Shown one piece after another: positions 45,544 through 59,200 of a DNA stretch of 64,000 nucleotides. The first letter of the stretch is position 1. Each line of letters opens with the position of its first letter. The translations under genes were made by a program, and so were the position numbers. Source of the DNA: Klebsormidium nitens (Eukaryota > Streptophyta > Klebsormidiophyceae > Klebsormidiales > Klebsormidiaceae). The stretch is from assembly GCA_000708835.1 (NCBI GenBank), contig DF236952.1:421448-485447 (forward strand), in the 5' to 3' direction. The notes beneath the pieces were generated by a model. The model ran no database searches. It had not been told where the DNA came from and was given only the letters and a program-made list of their open reading frames with translations.

Positions 45544-47310
45544 AACCGTGTTGAATACGGGGGTTGGAGGGAGGGAAGGGATGGAGGACCGGCTGACTTA
45601 TGGACACGTCGTCAAGAGGAAGGGTTTCAGAAGAGGAGCGTTTGAGGGGAAGAGGATGGACGTTTGAGTTGCGGATCCGCATATGGGCGGCGGTCTATTG
45701 TGCCTCCGCTTCGGTCGACTGGGTGTTAGCGGCCGTCGAAAGTGCGCCTCAACGAGGGACGAACGAATGGGTTTGAGGCGAAGGTGATGGCGTCAAGCTG
45801 ACGTGGCTGCAAGCGGTGGCCAAGCGGCACGTGGGGCATCCTAGAAAGGGAGGGGGCCGCGAAAAACTGCATTACATTATTGCAACCTCCTAAGGGTCTG
45901 CAAAAACGTGTTGATGATTAAGGAAAGGAAAGGTCCGCAGGACCTCTTTACGCGTTAAGTAAGGGTGTAAATAGTTGGGGGCTAGCCAGAAGCATATCTA
46001 TTTATGGTGACTTGTGCGGTGTAGTTCATCATGTTGCAGTTGCGGGGAAGCCGCAGATGCAGTCTTCTCGGATAATCTGAAGAACCTGTTGCCGTGGCTC
46101 CCGACTTCATTCTTTTGCGACTCTGCAAACAGCCCGAGGTTTTGAGAATCGATCTCGCTAGCCATCCGGAAATATTATACATGGTCCTCAACAAAGACAT
46201 CAGACATGCACCAGAAAAGTTCGGCTGTTCGTCGGAGTACGGTACTGCGGGCAAAACCAAACGACTTCCAAAAGACATCGACATAGGATAGGTATATGTC
46301 ACCGGGCAGGCTTTCTAATGTAGCAGTATGGTATATCAATATTAGATTGGGTACCGGCCTCCATCGTCGCCATTCAGGCCAATAAACGATGTTTGGACAC
46401 TTTTGAATGGCGAGCCGGGGACCTTGCAACAGACGCGGTTAATTGTGCTTGAACATGTATTGCAGCGCAGCTTTGGAGAGCAGGCTTTCATTTATTGCAT
46501 TGCATGTGGCCGCGCATCGGACCGTCGGACATGGAGTCAACTCAACAGAGTTGGCTGCATGGATTTCATAAGTGGGAGCTGCGGAATATAGCAAGGTCTT
46601 GAGCTTTCGCCAAATGTATAAGAACTAGTTCCGATGATGTATAAGATCCTACAGCATTTTCTTGAAGGTTGTGCCAATACGTATGGGGATGGGGGCATGC
46701 TTTAGATATATGATGATGATTCTTACGAGCTTCATAGACAAGCTTCTCATCGGTGTGATTGACTTATCAATTAGAGGCTTATAGGTAGTTGACTTAATCG
46801 GGCCGAGTTAATTCAGATAACCCTTCCCCTTGCACTCTTGCCATGCCTTCTCGTGCCTGCACACGCGGTCAATGATGAGTCGATTGTAAACCAGGAAAGC
46901 GGTAGCTACCGCTTCTGCCACTGTATAGAACCACTGAACGCTTTGTCTCGTCTCATACGGTATGTGCGCCTCGTCGCTATCCAGTCATATTGCCAACTGT
47001 GCTGATCGAACTCTGCCTTTCTCTGCTTCAATCTGGCAGCATTTGCCTGGCCCTGTTTCTTCGCGCAGGGATCCCTCTGGTGAGAGTTACGCCACGTGTC
47101 GATCACGAAAGTTGCCAGGTCAGTAAACCAATGGCACACGTCCCTCGTGAGCAGTACTGCTCTGGATTGTGCCGCTGAGGCATAAGAACAGATGCAACAG
47201 CAGTGGACAAGATACCGTAGGTCCTAGATCAGCCCGCTTGTTTTCCTTGCAAAAGCAGGGGATTCCAAGCGACTCAGGTGTGCTGCAGGGAGCCATTTCC
47301 CGTGGTTAAG
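45544..47310. other. Intergenic region between the kinase and SOUL/DUF2358 genes
   Basis: No supported gene. It contains the 3' UTR of the kinase and the 5' region of the next gene. Short frames (for example around 46094-46291 and 46906-47139) have no recognisable domain and lie opposite each other. Confidence 0.5.
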
Positions 47311-50300
47311 ATGCACAGCATGGCTTCATCTCGGAGCGCCCAATCCTCGGCAATGCTTACACAAGAACTGCGTCAGGCCGTTTACCAGTCTGGTGGGGAC
47401 CCGCTTCCGCGATGGGACGTGTTCAACACAATAGCAAGAAGAGCACCTGTTTGTGCTGCATGCAGGCGCAGGGACTCATTTGCGGTCTTGGCTACACAGA
47501 AGAGACACCAGAATCTTGCTTCTTGTTCCCCTCTTCCAAAGGGCCCAGATCCACGTTTTCCCTCAGTCAGAGCTTCCACCAGCAATGCGGAGGCAATAAC
47601 GCCTGCTAGCAAACCTGTTTTGAGGAGAGCCAGGTTGCGGCCACCAAAGAGCACAGCTGTCGACCGGGGGGCAACCACAGGTGCACCTGGGTCTGTCGAA
47701 ATTAGGGTTTCCAGGGGGGTCGAAGACGGGACTGGATATGATAGCGATGTGGAGGTGGGGGATGCGCAGCTGCCGGCCGAGCAGCCGTGGGGGGGGGTGC
47801 ATCCAGCCGTCCAGTTTGTGGCGGAGTTTCTGAGGGTGGAGCTGCCAAAATTCTTTGCGGAGGAGGGGCTCTCGACTGCGGTCTATGCAAAGGACGTGAG
47901 TAATGTGCTGTACGCATCAACAGCCGTTGGGCGTAGCTGCAGCTTGCTTAAGTCAGGACACCTTTCAGCAATGTCTTTTGCTGAATGGTTTTGCTAGTAT
48001 ATGAGCGTATTTGAGGATATCGTCTTTAATCAAGATTTAGTTCTGCTAGCTGAATGTCGGAAGTTGGCATAGGGAGCAATGCGAGCTTCTGTGGCCTCGA
48101 GTCGTTTGATGCTCCTGCGTTGTACTGTTGAGCATTGTGGATTTTCAAAGACTCTGCCAGATTCTGCTGAACCCTTGCTGATAGGGGCTTTGGCAGGGGC
48201 TCCATAAGATGAATTGCTACGCTAGCGGCACCAGTGGTTCTACCGTGACGTGCTCTTGGTTGCCAGCATGTAGGCCACACATGCTGCAGTCTGCAAGTGG
48301 GACCCTTCTGGAGGCAGTTAAGAGTGCCTAAGTGCAAAACCAGAGCCCCTCACCCTTCATTCTGTAGTCCCTGGACTGTCTTTCTCCAGTTACCCCCAAT
48401 TAGCTCCTCCTCCAGTTTCCTTCGATATGCCTCACTACAGCTACACTGCTTTAATCTCAGGCAATTTGCAGCTAACGCACTCAACTCCGTTTCTCAAAAG
48501 CAGCTCTATTTCTGCCTTGACTTGAATGGCCTCAAGGCTTAGAGTGTGGGCCTCGCCTGCTCTTTGAATCGAACACCCCTTCCTTGCCAGGTGCATTTCA
48601 GAGACCCCTTGATCAGCATCCGGGGAGTCCGCCTCTTTGAGCTAAACGTCTTCTTCCTGCGCCTATTGTTTGCTGGGGGCCAGTTTATCCTCCACGATAT
48701 CGCTGCGGCAGGCAGAGATGAGGTGGTGGCGCGGTGGACGTTTGCGCTACCAGCGAGGTTTCTGCCTTGGTGAGGGCTTCAAACATTTCGTCTGGACTCA
48801 TCCAAATGGAAAAGAAATCTTCGTCGCCCAGAGCATTCTTGAGGGCTTTCGCTTGTGGAGCAGTTTGAGGTTGCTGCTGATTGACGGGTTTTCTTACGGT
48901 GAGGGATCTGACGCTTCGGGATAGAGATTGGTCTTGAGGGGTCTTCCCAAGGAGGGCGTAATGATTGGAACTCGAAGAGAGTGATACAAGTGGTATGCCG
49001 CTTCTGGAAACATCTACCGCAATTTCAAGTGACAAAATCCTCTCATGTGTGGACTGGTTCGACGACATGCCCTTGATGAAGGGCAGTTTTTGAAGCGGGC
49101 ATGGGCGTTTGTACTGTAACATCGATGCCATCCCGTTCAGAAAGTGCAGCCTCTTCTCTAAAGTCGGCTGCAGCCTTCTGGCTCGACGCACCGAAAGTCA
49201 ACACTCGACCAAATTTAACCGAACGCAATGAAAGATGACAGCTGGCAGTAGTGCTACAAACGCCTCAGGAGGCAGCCGCCTCCGAAGACGGCCTTTCAAT
49301 GTCACGAGCTTTGATTGCCCGCAGATTGATCCCCCTTGCCAATCCTGGTTTGCATTCTTATGTGTTCTTACTTTTTCTTCGTCGCCAGGCGGCCAGTGGT
49401 GTTCTTCACAGGCGTGTCAAAGTTCGGAGTCGATCTTCAGCAAGCGAAGCTGACGAGCCACTACGACTACTGGGATAACCTGGGAGGCAAGCAAGTACGT
49501 AGCAACGTTCACGCTTTGGTTATCCACGGTCGTTTCAAAGCTCTTCTCGCTCCTTTTTCTGTTTCTTCCTTGAAGAAAAGATTGTCTTAGGATTCTGACG
49601 TAGTAAACAAACCGTGTGCGCTGGGATCCTCAAATTTTCGCGGGAATCGTGCACAAGGCCACACATATAATTGCAGACAATCTAGTCTAATCTTCTCGCC
49701 ATTCCGCCATCAAACGAGCGATTGGCCTCCCGTTTGCAGAACGAGCCCCCGTCTTTCGCCGCCATCGCAAGCATCGCCTCTCAGATCCAACCGCTGACCG
49801 CCTTCAACCGACCGCTGGACCGGCCTTATTTGTTGCTGAGACGGGCCCGGGATTACGACGTTAGGTGAGGGGGACTTGTCTCAGATTGCCGGTTCCCTTT
49901 CCTTCATCAACAGGGCTAATGGAAGCTGGGCGTTTGTAGTTCGAGGTTTGACTTCGTGCAAGAGGTCCTTTGATAGTACTTTGCTGGTACTTTGATGGTA
50001 TTTTGATGGTACTTTGATGGTACTTTGACGGTACTTTGACGGTACTTTGATGGTCGTAAAAAGTACCTTTCTGATGGTACTTTGAGGGTACTTTGATGGT
50101 ATTTTGGTGGTCGTATAAATTACCTTTTGGTACTCTTCACGACCATCAAACAAGTTGTTCGGGCTGAGCTGAGTTGTTCTCGGCTTCTTTTTTGTCTTCA
50201 GGCAGTACGAGATAGCGGACAACTCGGAGTGTGCCCGGACAATCGCTGTCCGTAGGGGCAACGCGGACCTGATACGGGCGCTCGAGGACGATAGGATACG

Positions 50301-51751
50301 GTACGTGCCTTCATAAGCGACGTCCGCCAGGCTTCCTTACCTTTCTGGTATTATTGCTTTCGTAACTTGTCACCTTTCAGCGGAAGCGTGGTGTCCGTGG
50401 CCGATAACGCGATATTTTTGGATTGCGGGTAAATCCTGAAGCACTAAACGGTGGTTAACGCACGAAAGTCATGGATACGTAGTCAGTTTGAGCACCGAAT
50501 GTTTTGCTTCCTCCAGGCGTTTCTCGGAGTTGGGCTGTGCTTTTACGGCTAACCCCGCCGATTTCACATCTCCTTCAACAGTGTGTCACACCTTGGTTGA
50601 GGTGGCGGGGCATCTTTAGCAGACCGGGACTTCGTTCTCACCCTCAGTTTTTCTAAACCTGCGCCGCGTGACCCGAGCTGAATTGCATGAGCCAATTCCG
50701 AAACGTAACCCAGTACGCAGAACGTGTGCTGTTCTGATAGGGTGCATCCATTTCCAGAAATCCTGGACTTGTCCATGAGCTGGATGCAGCACACGTTTCT
50801 GTCGCGACACGCTTTGCGAATTGGACCAAATGTAACGTTCGGGTCAAGTCAGTCTTGGTCAGGCGGCCGGGTTATACCGAACCCTAGTAAGAGGGTGTCT
50901 GGGAAGCTAGTCCGTAGGCGACCACGTAGCGGAGGCTCCGTTTTGATTGTCGCTCACATTGGCACGTGCTTGCAAACGGCGGCGACAGTCATTGATCCGT
51001 TTCGTCGCTCCAAAAGCTGCGTGTCGCCAGGGACGCACGTGGGAAGATGCTCTCTTTCAGAACCGAAAAATTCGTTGGACCTTAACACCTGGTTTCAGAA
51101 GGATCTCCTGTGATTCCCCCATGGTAACCAGTCCTCAGTTTGAAATTTAATTTGAAAACCAGTGGCGGCCTGGGATTCTTTCGCAAGGATATTGTATCGA
51201 ACCTGGACTTTCAGTTTGACCGCTTGTTCACTGCTGCGTGATCCGTCAAACCTGGCGGCAGAATGTGCGATGTGCGATAATTGCAAAGGGTGATCTAACG
51301 GCTCAGACGTAGTTCTGCCACCAGCTTGAATTGAAATGGGGTCAACTTGGCGGTTATTCTTGACAGAATGCTGTGTATCCTAGGAATCACCGATTAGGGT
51401 TGTAAACTCTGTCAGTCTTCACAGGGCGCCTTGGCTTCAAACCGGAGGGGAACCGGGGACGAACCGGGGCGTTCCGCTCCGGAAAAGTGGCGGACGAACC
51501 GGAGCTGGCCCCGGTTCGAGGCCGGTTTGCTAAGAACAGGAGCTGGTTCTTGCAGTCCGGAGCCGTTTGGCATGAACCGGTTGTGACAAGCTCAAGTAAT
51601 GCCTGCTTTCTTTGGTTGCAGGGTTGAACGGACAGAATGCTCTGTCCGAATGGTGCGGACAAGCTGGCCGCATAAGGAATTGCGAGAGGTCTACGTTCCC
51701 GTGGCTTACGTTCCAGTCGTCGAGGAAATTGACAAAGGTGCGAACACGTGA
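47311..51751 (+). CDS. DUF2358 protein with partial SOUL heme-binding domain (HBP5-like), probably plastid
   Basis: The gene has six exons: 47311-47895, 48591-48769, 49389-49494, 49740-49864, 50202-50300 and 51622-51751. They sum to 1224 nt (407 residues). The first about 60 residues are Ser/Ala/Arg-rich and could be a transit peptide. DUF2358 (a SnoaL-like fold) runs from about 160 to 290: VQFVAEFLRVELPKFF, then AVYAKDVHFRDPLISIRGV, VARWTF and SHYDYWDNLGG. The segment DRPYLLLRRARDYDVRQYEI (about 313-334) matches the start of SOUL heme-binding domains. The same DUF2358-SOUL order is known in Arabidopsis HBP5 (At5g20140). After DVRQYEI only about 75 residues remain, and they do not resemble the rest of the SOUL barrel, so the domain looks truncated or the last exons differ from my model. 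The role is presumably tetrapyrrole binding in the plastid, by homology. Confidence 0.72.
49974..50142. repeat. 12-bp minisatellite in intron 4 of the SOUL/DUF2358 gene
   Basis: The unit GGTACTTTGATG recurs about ten times, with variants GGTATTTTGATG and GGTACTTTGACG, and is interrupted twice by TGGTCGTAAAAAGTACC-like segments. It lies between exons 4 and 5. The array is AT-rich and non-coding. Confidence 0.9.
51430..51590. repeat. GAACCGG-rich short repeats in intron 5 of the SOUL/DUF2358 gene
   Basis: The core GAACCGG or its complement CCGGTTC recurs about ten times at irregular spacing (for example GGGAACCGGGGACGAACCGG). Both orientations occur, so local hairpins are possible. It is located just before the last exon. 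Confidence 0.65.
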
Positions 51752-53250
51752 ACGTCCTGACATGGCAGCTCAGATACGTTGATTTAAACGTGGTACATAG
51801 GTAGTTAGGAAAGACTGTAGTACGGTAAGCGAGAATTGATGCAGCTTAAGTGTTGAGCCCAAGATTTGAGGCGTTTGTTTCAATCTGTAGAAAGTCGCCG
51901 CTCGACCGGTTTGGGTTCCTTCGATCCATTGAAAAGGTGATGCTTGGAAGTGAACAGAGTAGGCGCGGTTAGCGACGACAGTTTGCAGGGTGTTCGAGAG
52001 TGAGCGTCCAGAGGTATAGCTGTTTGACGGACTAGTGTGGATTGCGTCCTTAGTAGAAGGTTTTAGAAGGACAGCTTCATGTTGACGAAATTGTGTTGTT
52101 GATTGCGTTAGGGACTATCTTAGACAATAATTGATTAGTATAATCCGGTGGATGGGGTATAGTACATCTTATTGCAACAGCCTGTGGCGCATGAGATTGT
52201 GGTTAATTGGCACGCCGAAAGTTGCGTGGTACCGGCACTTGGATATATGGGGTATTCGTACATGCATGCATGTGGGTTGCGCCTAACCTCTTGGCCGCAG
52301 CGGGCTAGGTCCGACCATGTGGCCAATGGCCAAGCTTAGTCTTTCAAGGGCCAATTGTTGCATGCAGTCACTTCTTTCTATACACGCAGGCTTAGGCACC
52401 CATGGGCCCATGGCGCAGAAACAAGCAATAATTCCGGAGTTCGGGCTTCATCGAATTAAATGCATCAACTCCATGACCTCTATGTTGATTGGTCTTGAGA
52501 CCTATACATTCCAACACATTGGTGACATGCAGTGCGACTGACCGAGCTCCAGCTCAAGCATCAGATATGTACGCAACCGTCAGAAATTGGCGACAAATCT
52601 TAAACTTTGGTCGTCAACTATTATGTTCTTGCTCGCACTGCATGCATACAACGGCCAGCTCGAGCCGCCTCGACTCAACGACTAACTAACTTCACTCGTT
52701 TCATGATTCTTGCTGTTAGCTTCAGCTTGGGACTTTCGGAAAGCGCGAGTAATGATAGTGCTTCCGGCTCTCAGTGCCATGATTCGTATAAAAGTTTACT
52801 GGATGCAGATTTAGTATATATGTCCCGTGACTACTTGTTGCCGCGTCGAGTGGCCCTGGGCCGCGCGGGCAAACCAGCTTACACGCAACATGAGCGAGTC
52901 CTAGCATATTGCACAACACATCAAGCCGCGGTGCATCAAATCCGACCAACTACGGTCGATCTGAACATTATGGCATAAATTCAAAGGGTCTCCAAGGCCG
53001 CCCCTACTAAAAGAGGTGCATGTTATACCGTATCCTGAGGCCTTTTGCACACATGGAGTGGGAATTATATTGGGGTGCGCAGGTGGAGATTGGCTGGCCG
53101 CTTAATGGCTGAAGGACTTTATTGGCTCTCAAATACAAACACTGCCAGATTTTGGTCTTTCGAGCTACATTTCTACAGGGTGATAAGCGAGCTCTTGTTA
53201 TCACCACAAATCAATAATGGTTTCCTAGACCTATGCATGGCGTTCTCTGT
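51752..53250. other. Intergenic region between convergent genes
   Basis: This lies between the stop codons of two converging genes (SOUL/DUF2358 on plus, chlorophyllide a oxygenase on minus). It should hold both 3' UTRs. No coding region, RNA gene or repeat was recognised. Confidence 0.55.
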
Positions 53251-56200
53251 TCAATCAAAATCGTCCTCAATCTGGCTATGCTCTGATCGGCTGGTGCTAT
53301 CCTCCTGCTGTTGCCTCCACCGCCGGTAGCGTACCCCCAGCTTATCATAAGCAACTGGATGGTTCCACACGTTTGCCCCTCGAATCATCCGGTCCTGCTG
53401 GCCCTCTACCAACCGGAGGTCCTCCGATAACACCTGCAGTTGAGTAGCAAGTGGTCAGCACTCTAACAAAATGGCCGACTTTGTGAAGCAATCAAGAATA
53501 AAGACAACAGCTGACACTAGAAGAATGGATGAATGCAACCAGTCGAGAACAGACAGAACAAAGTTCAAGTCGAGTCGCAGTTGACGACTCTAAACGTTTG
53601 GATTACTGTCTGGTCCAAGAGCAATAACAGGGATTGACCGTCAACCTGCTCAGACCAAAAACCGGAAGCCCGTGCTCACAGCATTGGGTCGATTTACCAG
53701 CTTATTAAGGGCACGGTACTACGCCAAAGAGCAAAATCCCTGCACCCCATGCGCCTCCAAAACCAAGCTACTCAAAGTACGTTTCTGTTTGGAAGGACGT
53801 CATGGGACATGTCCCACACGGAGACTCGATGCCCGGGATTCAACTTCCGCAGTCCCTCCCGATAGCCATGTAGGCCGGTGTTCAAGCGACGGGCAGTCGA
53901 TGCACGGATATCGCTCCAAGCCACATGGGGTAGACGGCCCCCTGAAACCAATAAAAGTGTGTGCTCACCTGGTTGGCCATGTACTCCCACAGCTTGTGGA
54001 TGAAGGGCACGTACTTCGCCCACCAGGCAAAGTCGAGCGACATGCGGTACAGTAGCCGGGTCGTGCCCGTCTTGGACGGTACACACACATGGAGTTGGTG
54101 CAAGTGGTTAGGGCAGTCCTGCAAGGGGAGGCGGTGTCAATAAGGATGTATACGAAGGACCTCGGTTGGTGATCTGAGTTATTTGTAACAGACGAGGCAT
54201 TTTGCTTCAGAAAGAAGAAGTCGGTTTTAGCATGGATGTGCGGACTTGTAGTTCGGGAAACACAATTGCAGTCTACACCAGCCTTGGCGCACAACAAAAC
54301 TGCATGAACCGAGATAGGAGCCTTCCCTTGCATAAAATCTGGATCCCCTCATTAAAACAACCAAACATCACCTGTTCGTCAACGCCTGATATCGAACGAT
54401 TAACCCCTTATGAGATGAAGGTACTCAAATCTTTTTTGGGTCTACAACTCAATGATGGCACCAAGACCCGTAGACCTGCCAGAAAAACCGCGAAAGGCAA
54501 GTACCGTACTGCTACGTAATTTCGGCAAAAATTAAATAATTATGTGCCCTGCCGAATTCCGCCGAGAAATGTTTTGGAGCGATAATGGTCGATAATGGTA
54601 TGTTTTAGCAGGTAACTCTAGGTCTGCCGAAAAGATAGAAAGTTTCATAATTAATTTTTCGGCGTCGAAGTTGCCGAAATCAAATAGCAGTACGGTACTT
54701 TCAAATTCGAGCACACAGGACTGTGGCTCACTTTCGTGTTAGTGCCGGAGAGCTTCCCAGGCTGCGAGAGCCCAATAGTGGAGAACACCATGCAGGGGGG
54801 GCGGAACTCCATGTCGATCGGATAGGGGTCCCAGAAACCGCTCAAAGCGGCAGCGGCAGCGGTCTTGAATTTGACGGAACTGCAGTCAGAAGAGGAGGCA
54901 CGACAGAAAGTTAGCACAGTTGGAGGGGTTGTAACTCTCCCTGTCTGGTTGAACAGCAATAAACTCGGCCTCTCAAACTCGGCCTCTCAGACAAATGGCA
55001 ATCTGAGCGATCCAAGAACCTTGAGACCCCCGGAGCAATCGGTTCACCGTTTGGGAAGAGCCGTACTTGCATTACAATCCTTCTCTCAGCGCGCTTTGTT
55101 TGCGATACTGGTCCTTCCTTTATCTAGGGCCAGTCAACGAATTACCCCATCTGAGGACCAGACTGTCACACTATCAACAGAAGTTATGCAGGCCTTAAGC
55201 GGGCGTTACATAAGAACCAAGGTCAACGTATGTAATCAAAGAAGACTTTCGAATAAACACCCAGTTTGAAGATCGGTTTGAATCGTCCAGGTTGGGATAT
55301 ACCAATCGAAACGAACTTCAACAGCACATCTGAGACGGTCCATCTTGTCCGAGTCTGGAATTCGGCAAGGGGTTTGCACTTACTTGGGCACTGGCCAGCC
55401 CTTGGCGAAAGTGGTGGTGTGGGTGAAGGGGGCGTGCGCCAGGTCCAGCAGGTTCTCCACGAGCAAGCCGTGCTCAACGGGGACCTCTAGAGTGATCTGC
55501 AATCACAACAGCAGGCTGACGTCAGTAGCTGTTCTCAGGGATTGAACAAGCGCAGAGTACTGCAAACCTGCTTCGGATGGGACAGTGGCGAGCGGGTCTT
55601 TATGGCTTTTCGCATTGTGTGGACGACTTTGCTGTCATATTGCAAACACATACCAGCAAGGACTTGGGGTATGCTCTTGCACAGGAAACGGCTTTTCAGA
55701 ACATGGTCGGCAGAATGCTCCGAGGGGCTGTTCGCACCTTCCTTTCAAAGGAGCAAGGAGCACATCAATACCTGCCCACACCTTTTCCACATGTAACAAT
55801 GACACAACTCGTCAAAGCATGAACAAGAATGATTGCGAGAGAGAAACGGGAGAAACCCTTACCTGTGCATGGATGGTGTAACCAGAAGGGGGGCTCAGGT
55901 CAGGGAGGGTGGCCTCCGGCACTTTGTCCCCGGGCCAGATCCAGATCATGCCGTCTTGCTCAACGCAAGGGAGGGCGCGGACAGAGGTGGGGGCCTGGAC
56001 TGTGGAGGGCATGTGGGTGCACTCGCCGGAAGTGGTGTACTCCCAACCTGCAGAAAGGGTTCCAGAACAGGGTCAGGAATTTGGTTATAGAGGGTTCTGA
56101 GTCGGTTCTTTGACTTCAGGACTCTTCGGGGCTTCCATTGGGAAAGTGCAGGTCAACCACGCAGCGGACAGATTAGAGGTTGCTTTAACAGTCCCAGGAA

Positions 56201-59200
56201 AAATAACACGGAACAAATCCAACCTTTGATCAAACTTTTGATACTCACAAAGGGGGCCACTACGATGACCAACCTTGCAGCAAAACGATGGGAACCTGAT
56301 CCACAACCGAGACAGCATCATTCCAAACGAAAGATTCGTAGAAGCCTCCTCACCATGGTATGGACATTGCACTTTCCCATCTACGAGCGCCCCCAAGGAC
56401 AGGGGGCAGGCTCGGTGCGCGCATTCATCCCTGATACACCCCGCTTTTCCGTCCTGATCTCGGAAGATGACCCAAGGCTCGTTGAAACAGTCTATTGGTA
56501 CCTGTAAATGGACAAACAAAGGCTGCTGAGAAAAGTGATCATAAGGAAAAGGCGAGTTTTGTTGAGCTCTACGTCCGTACTGTATAAGAAAGGGGCTCTT
56601 TGCTCGGCCTTGGCCCCAGATGCAGAGGCGCTGCATGCTTCTTGCCAAAATCTGTCGACATGAATGTACATGACGCAGAATTCAAAAAGATGAGGCCTGC
56701 AACTCTCCAAGGCGATAAGGTTTTCTACCGCCACATATCCGCCTCTGGTGTGACGAGCTCACCATGGTCTTACTGTCCACATTCTCAGAGAAAGCCACCG
56801 GGTACCAGAAGTTTTTCAGCGCTGGGGAAACCTTCGGCTTTCCCGACACATCGAGAAAACTCTTCTGCCCTGCTCGCCGTTGCCGCCGAGCCACCTGCTC
56901 CGACAAAAAGCGAGGCGTGAGTTGGCCGACCAATAGTAGTCAGTTGCCTTGCAAACTTCGCTATACTCTGATTGACATGGTCCTGCATCCATAGTCCTGC
57001 ATGAGGCCATAAGGATTTGCCTCCAGGTGGATCTGAGTAAGAAAAGGCTGCACTCCAGTCCATGTCAAAGACATCTAGTTCGTGGCGCCTATGGTCCGCA
57101 TCTGAATTCCAAGCAGCCATCAGCTGCTAACCGCCAGTCCGACCCTGCATGGATCAGACGAGATGTCGACGGCGGGCAGCGACAAATCAGCTCAAACCGC
57201 AGTTCCATCACCAGACATATGCGTACATATTTCTCAATTCACTCGGCATCTTTTCAGTCCGAAGACTCGGGCTGAAACGGTTGTCAAAAGCCGACAGTGA
57301 CAAAAGCTTCCCGAGCGCACCTCCTGCTGAACCTCCTCTGCAATCTCCCTAGCCTCCGGTTGCGTGCGGGGCAGCTCTTGCGTCTGCGCCTGTGACCGCT
57401 GCTGGGGGGGCAACGTCTCCATCAGCTTGTCCTCCATATCCGTGAGTTTGCTAAGGGTGTGCTCGACCCTCGCCTCCGATACATGTAGCTGGCACCAACA
57501 AAAAACCCAGGTTAGTATTAACCTTCCTCCCAAATCTGGTTAATCTCACTGCCAAGCGTCAATGACCTAGCTTTCAACTGTGCCAGATGCACTCACCTAA
57601 AGCAAGTCCTAGCCCCAGCAAATGGAACGATAACCTGGTCTGGACGGGCGAATTGCTTGCTCTCAATAAGAAAGCCCTCACGCACACAACAATGTGGCAA
57701 TATCATGCAATTTGTGCTGACATGTCATCACTATGCTCTGAATACAGCTGCAATTCTGAGCACGGCAAGAGGCGTTAATGTTCAGCTGCAACAACAGCCG
57801 CAAATGCAGATTATGAAATCGGTCCGACGCCGACTCTTCTATCATGAGTAGGGAACCTCAGAAATGGTACCCTCTCTCTGCAACCAGTGAATCAAGTGAA
57901 ACCCAAGCCCCCATGCTCAATAGAACAATGCCCCCAAGGATTGGCCCAGTTCGGATGCAAGGGTTGTTGAATCTTGGACACACACCAATCTGCGCGGGTA
58001 CTGTTAAACCCATGCTCAGCAGACGAGATAAGCCATCTTGTGCTCTGCGTCAATCTTGGCCCACACACTCTGCACAGACTCCCCGAACCAGCTCCTATAA
58101 GCTGTTGGGCCAGTGCAGGCAGAATCGGTTTGCAGTTTACAACCTTTGACATTTTCCCAACGCTTGTCTCCTCACCTGTGCATGGGCCTTTGACAGCTCA
58201 TCTTGCAGCGCAGCAAGCTGGTTCTTCAGAGTTGACACCGACTTGTGCTCACGAGCGACCGGGTTGAGTGTCTCTACCACCTGCAGAGTGGGGCCAATTC
58301 GCTTTTCATAAAATAGTCCATGTGTCCCAAGGTGCAATGATTTGCTCTAATCCCTATGCTTGTGAAAACCAACGGACCAAATCCCCCTCAGACATCGGAG
58401 TGTACCCTCCCACAAGAAAGCTGAGGGAGCTTGGTTGACTCATTGCCGGAAGGTAGCTCAAGAGGAGTGCCACGATCCAGGGCAGCATCTCTCACAGGTT
58501 GGCTTTTTCTACTCCATTTTCAACCATTAACCATTGGTTTGGCAAGGAACTGAGGCACGTCGGTTCTGTCTGATCCCAAGCGAGCTCCAAGCCACGTAAG
58601 AGTGACCTATGTGCTTAAAGTACAGGGCAGTCTTCTCACATTCAGACCCCAAGCGTCGGGTCACCATGTAGGTAGTAGGTTTCCAGCTCCTGTGGAGCTG
58701 GCAACAACTCTTGAAAGCCTATAATCAACTATTCATCAATCAAAAGCGGTTGGCATCAGACCCCGCACATTGACATGCCCAAGGAGCTAGCACTGAGCCA
58801 GATCTGTGTCCTTTGCCAAACTTGTAAGATTTCAGGATACTTTGTAGTGATGCATTTGTCTACCAGCATTGTGCACTTCCAAGCAACTTCCATCACAAAA
58901 TTCCAGGCGGGAAGGTGAATACCAACAGGCGGATACCGCATGCCAGAGACCACAATTGGGATCCGCTTCTACTAAGGGAGCTGGCGTTACTTTGAGTTCA
59001 GCTTTGACATGTGCAGCTCAGACATTGAAGTGTCGGCGCATGTTTTCAAGGCTTCAATCTGCAGTGCATGCGCAGGGGAGTGCAAGATTCGATCTAATTA
59101 ATGCTCTGTTGGGAGCCACATGCTGCCGTCCATGGCACTCTGGCTTCCTATCTTAGTGAATTGGCCAGAGTCGCTCCACCCGCACTTGAATTAGCTGGCC

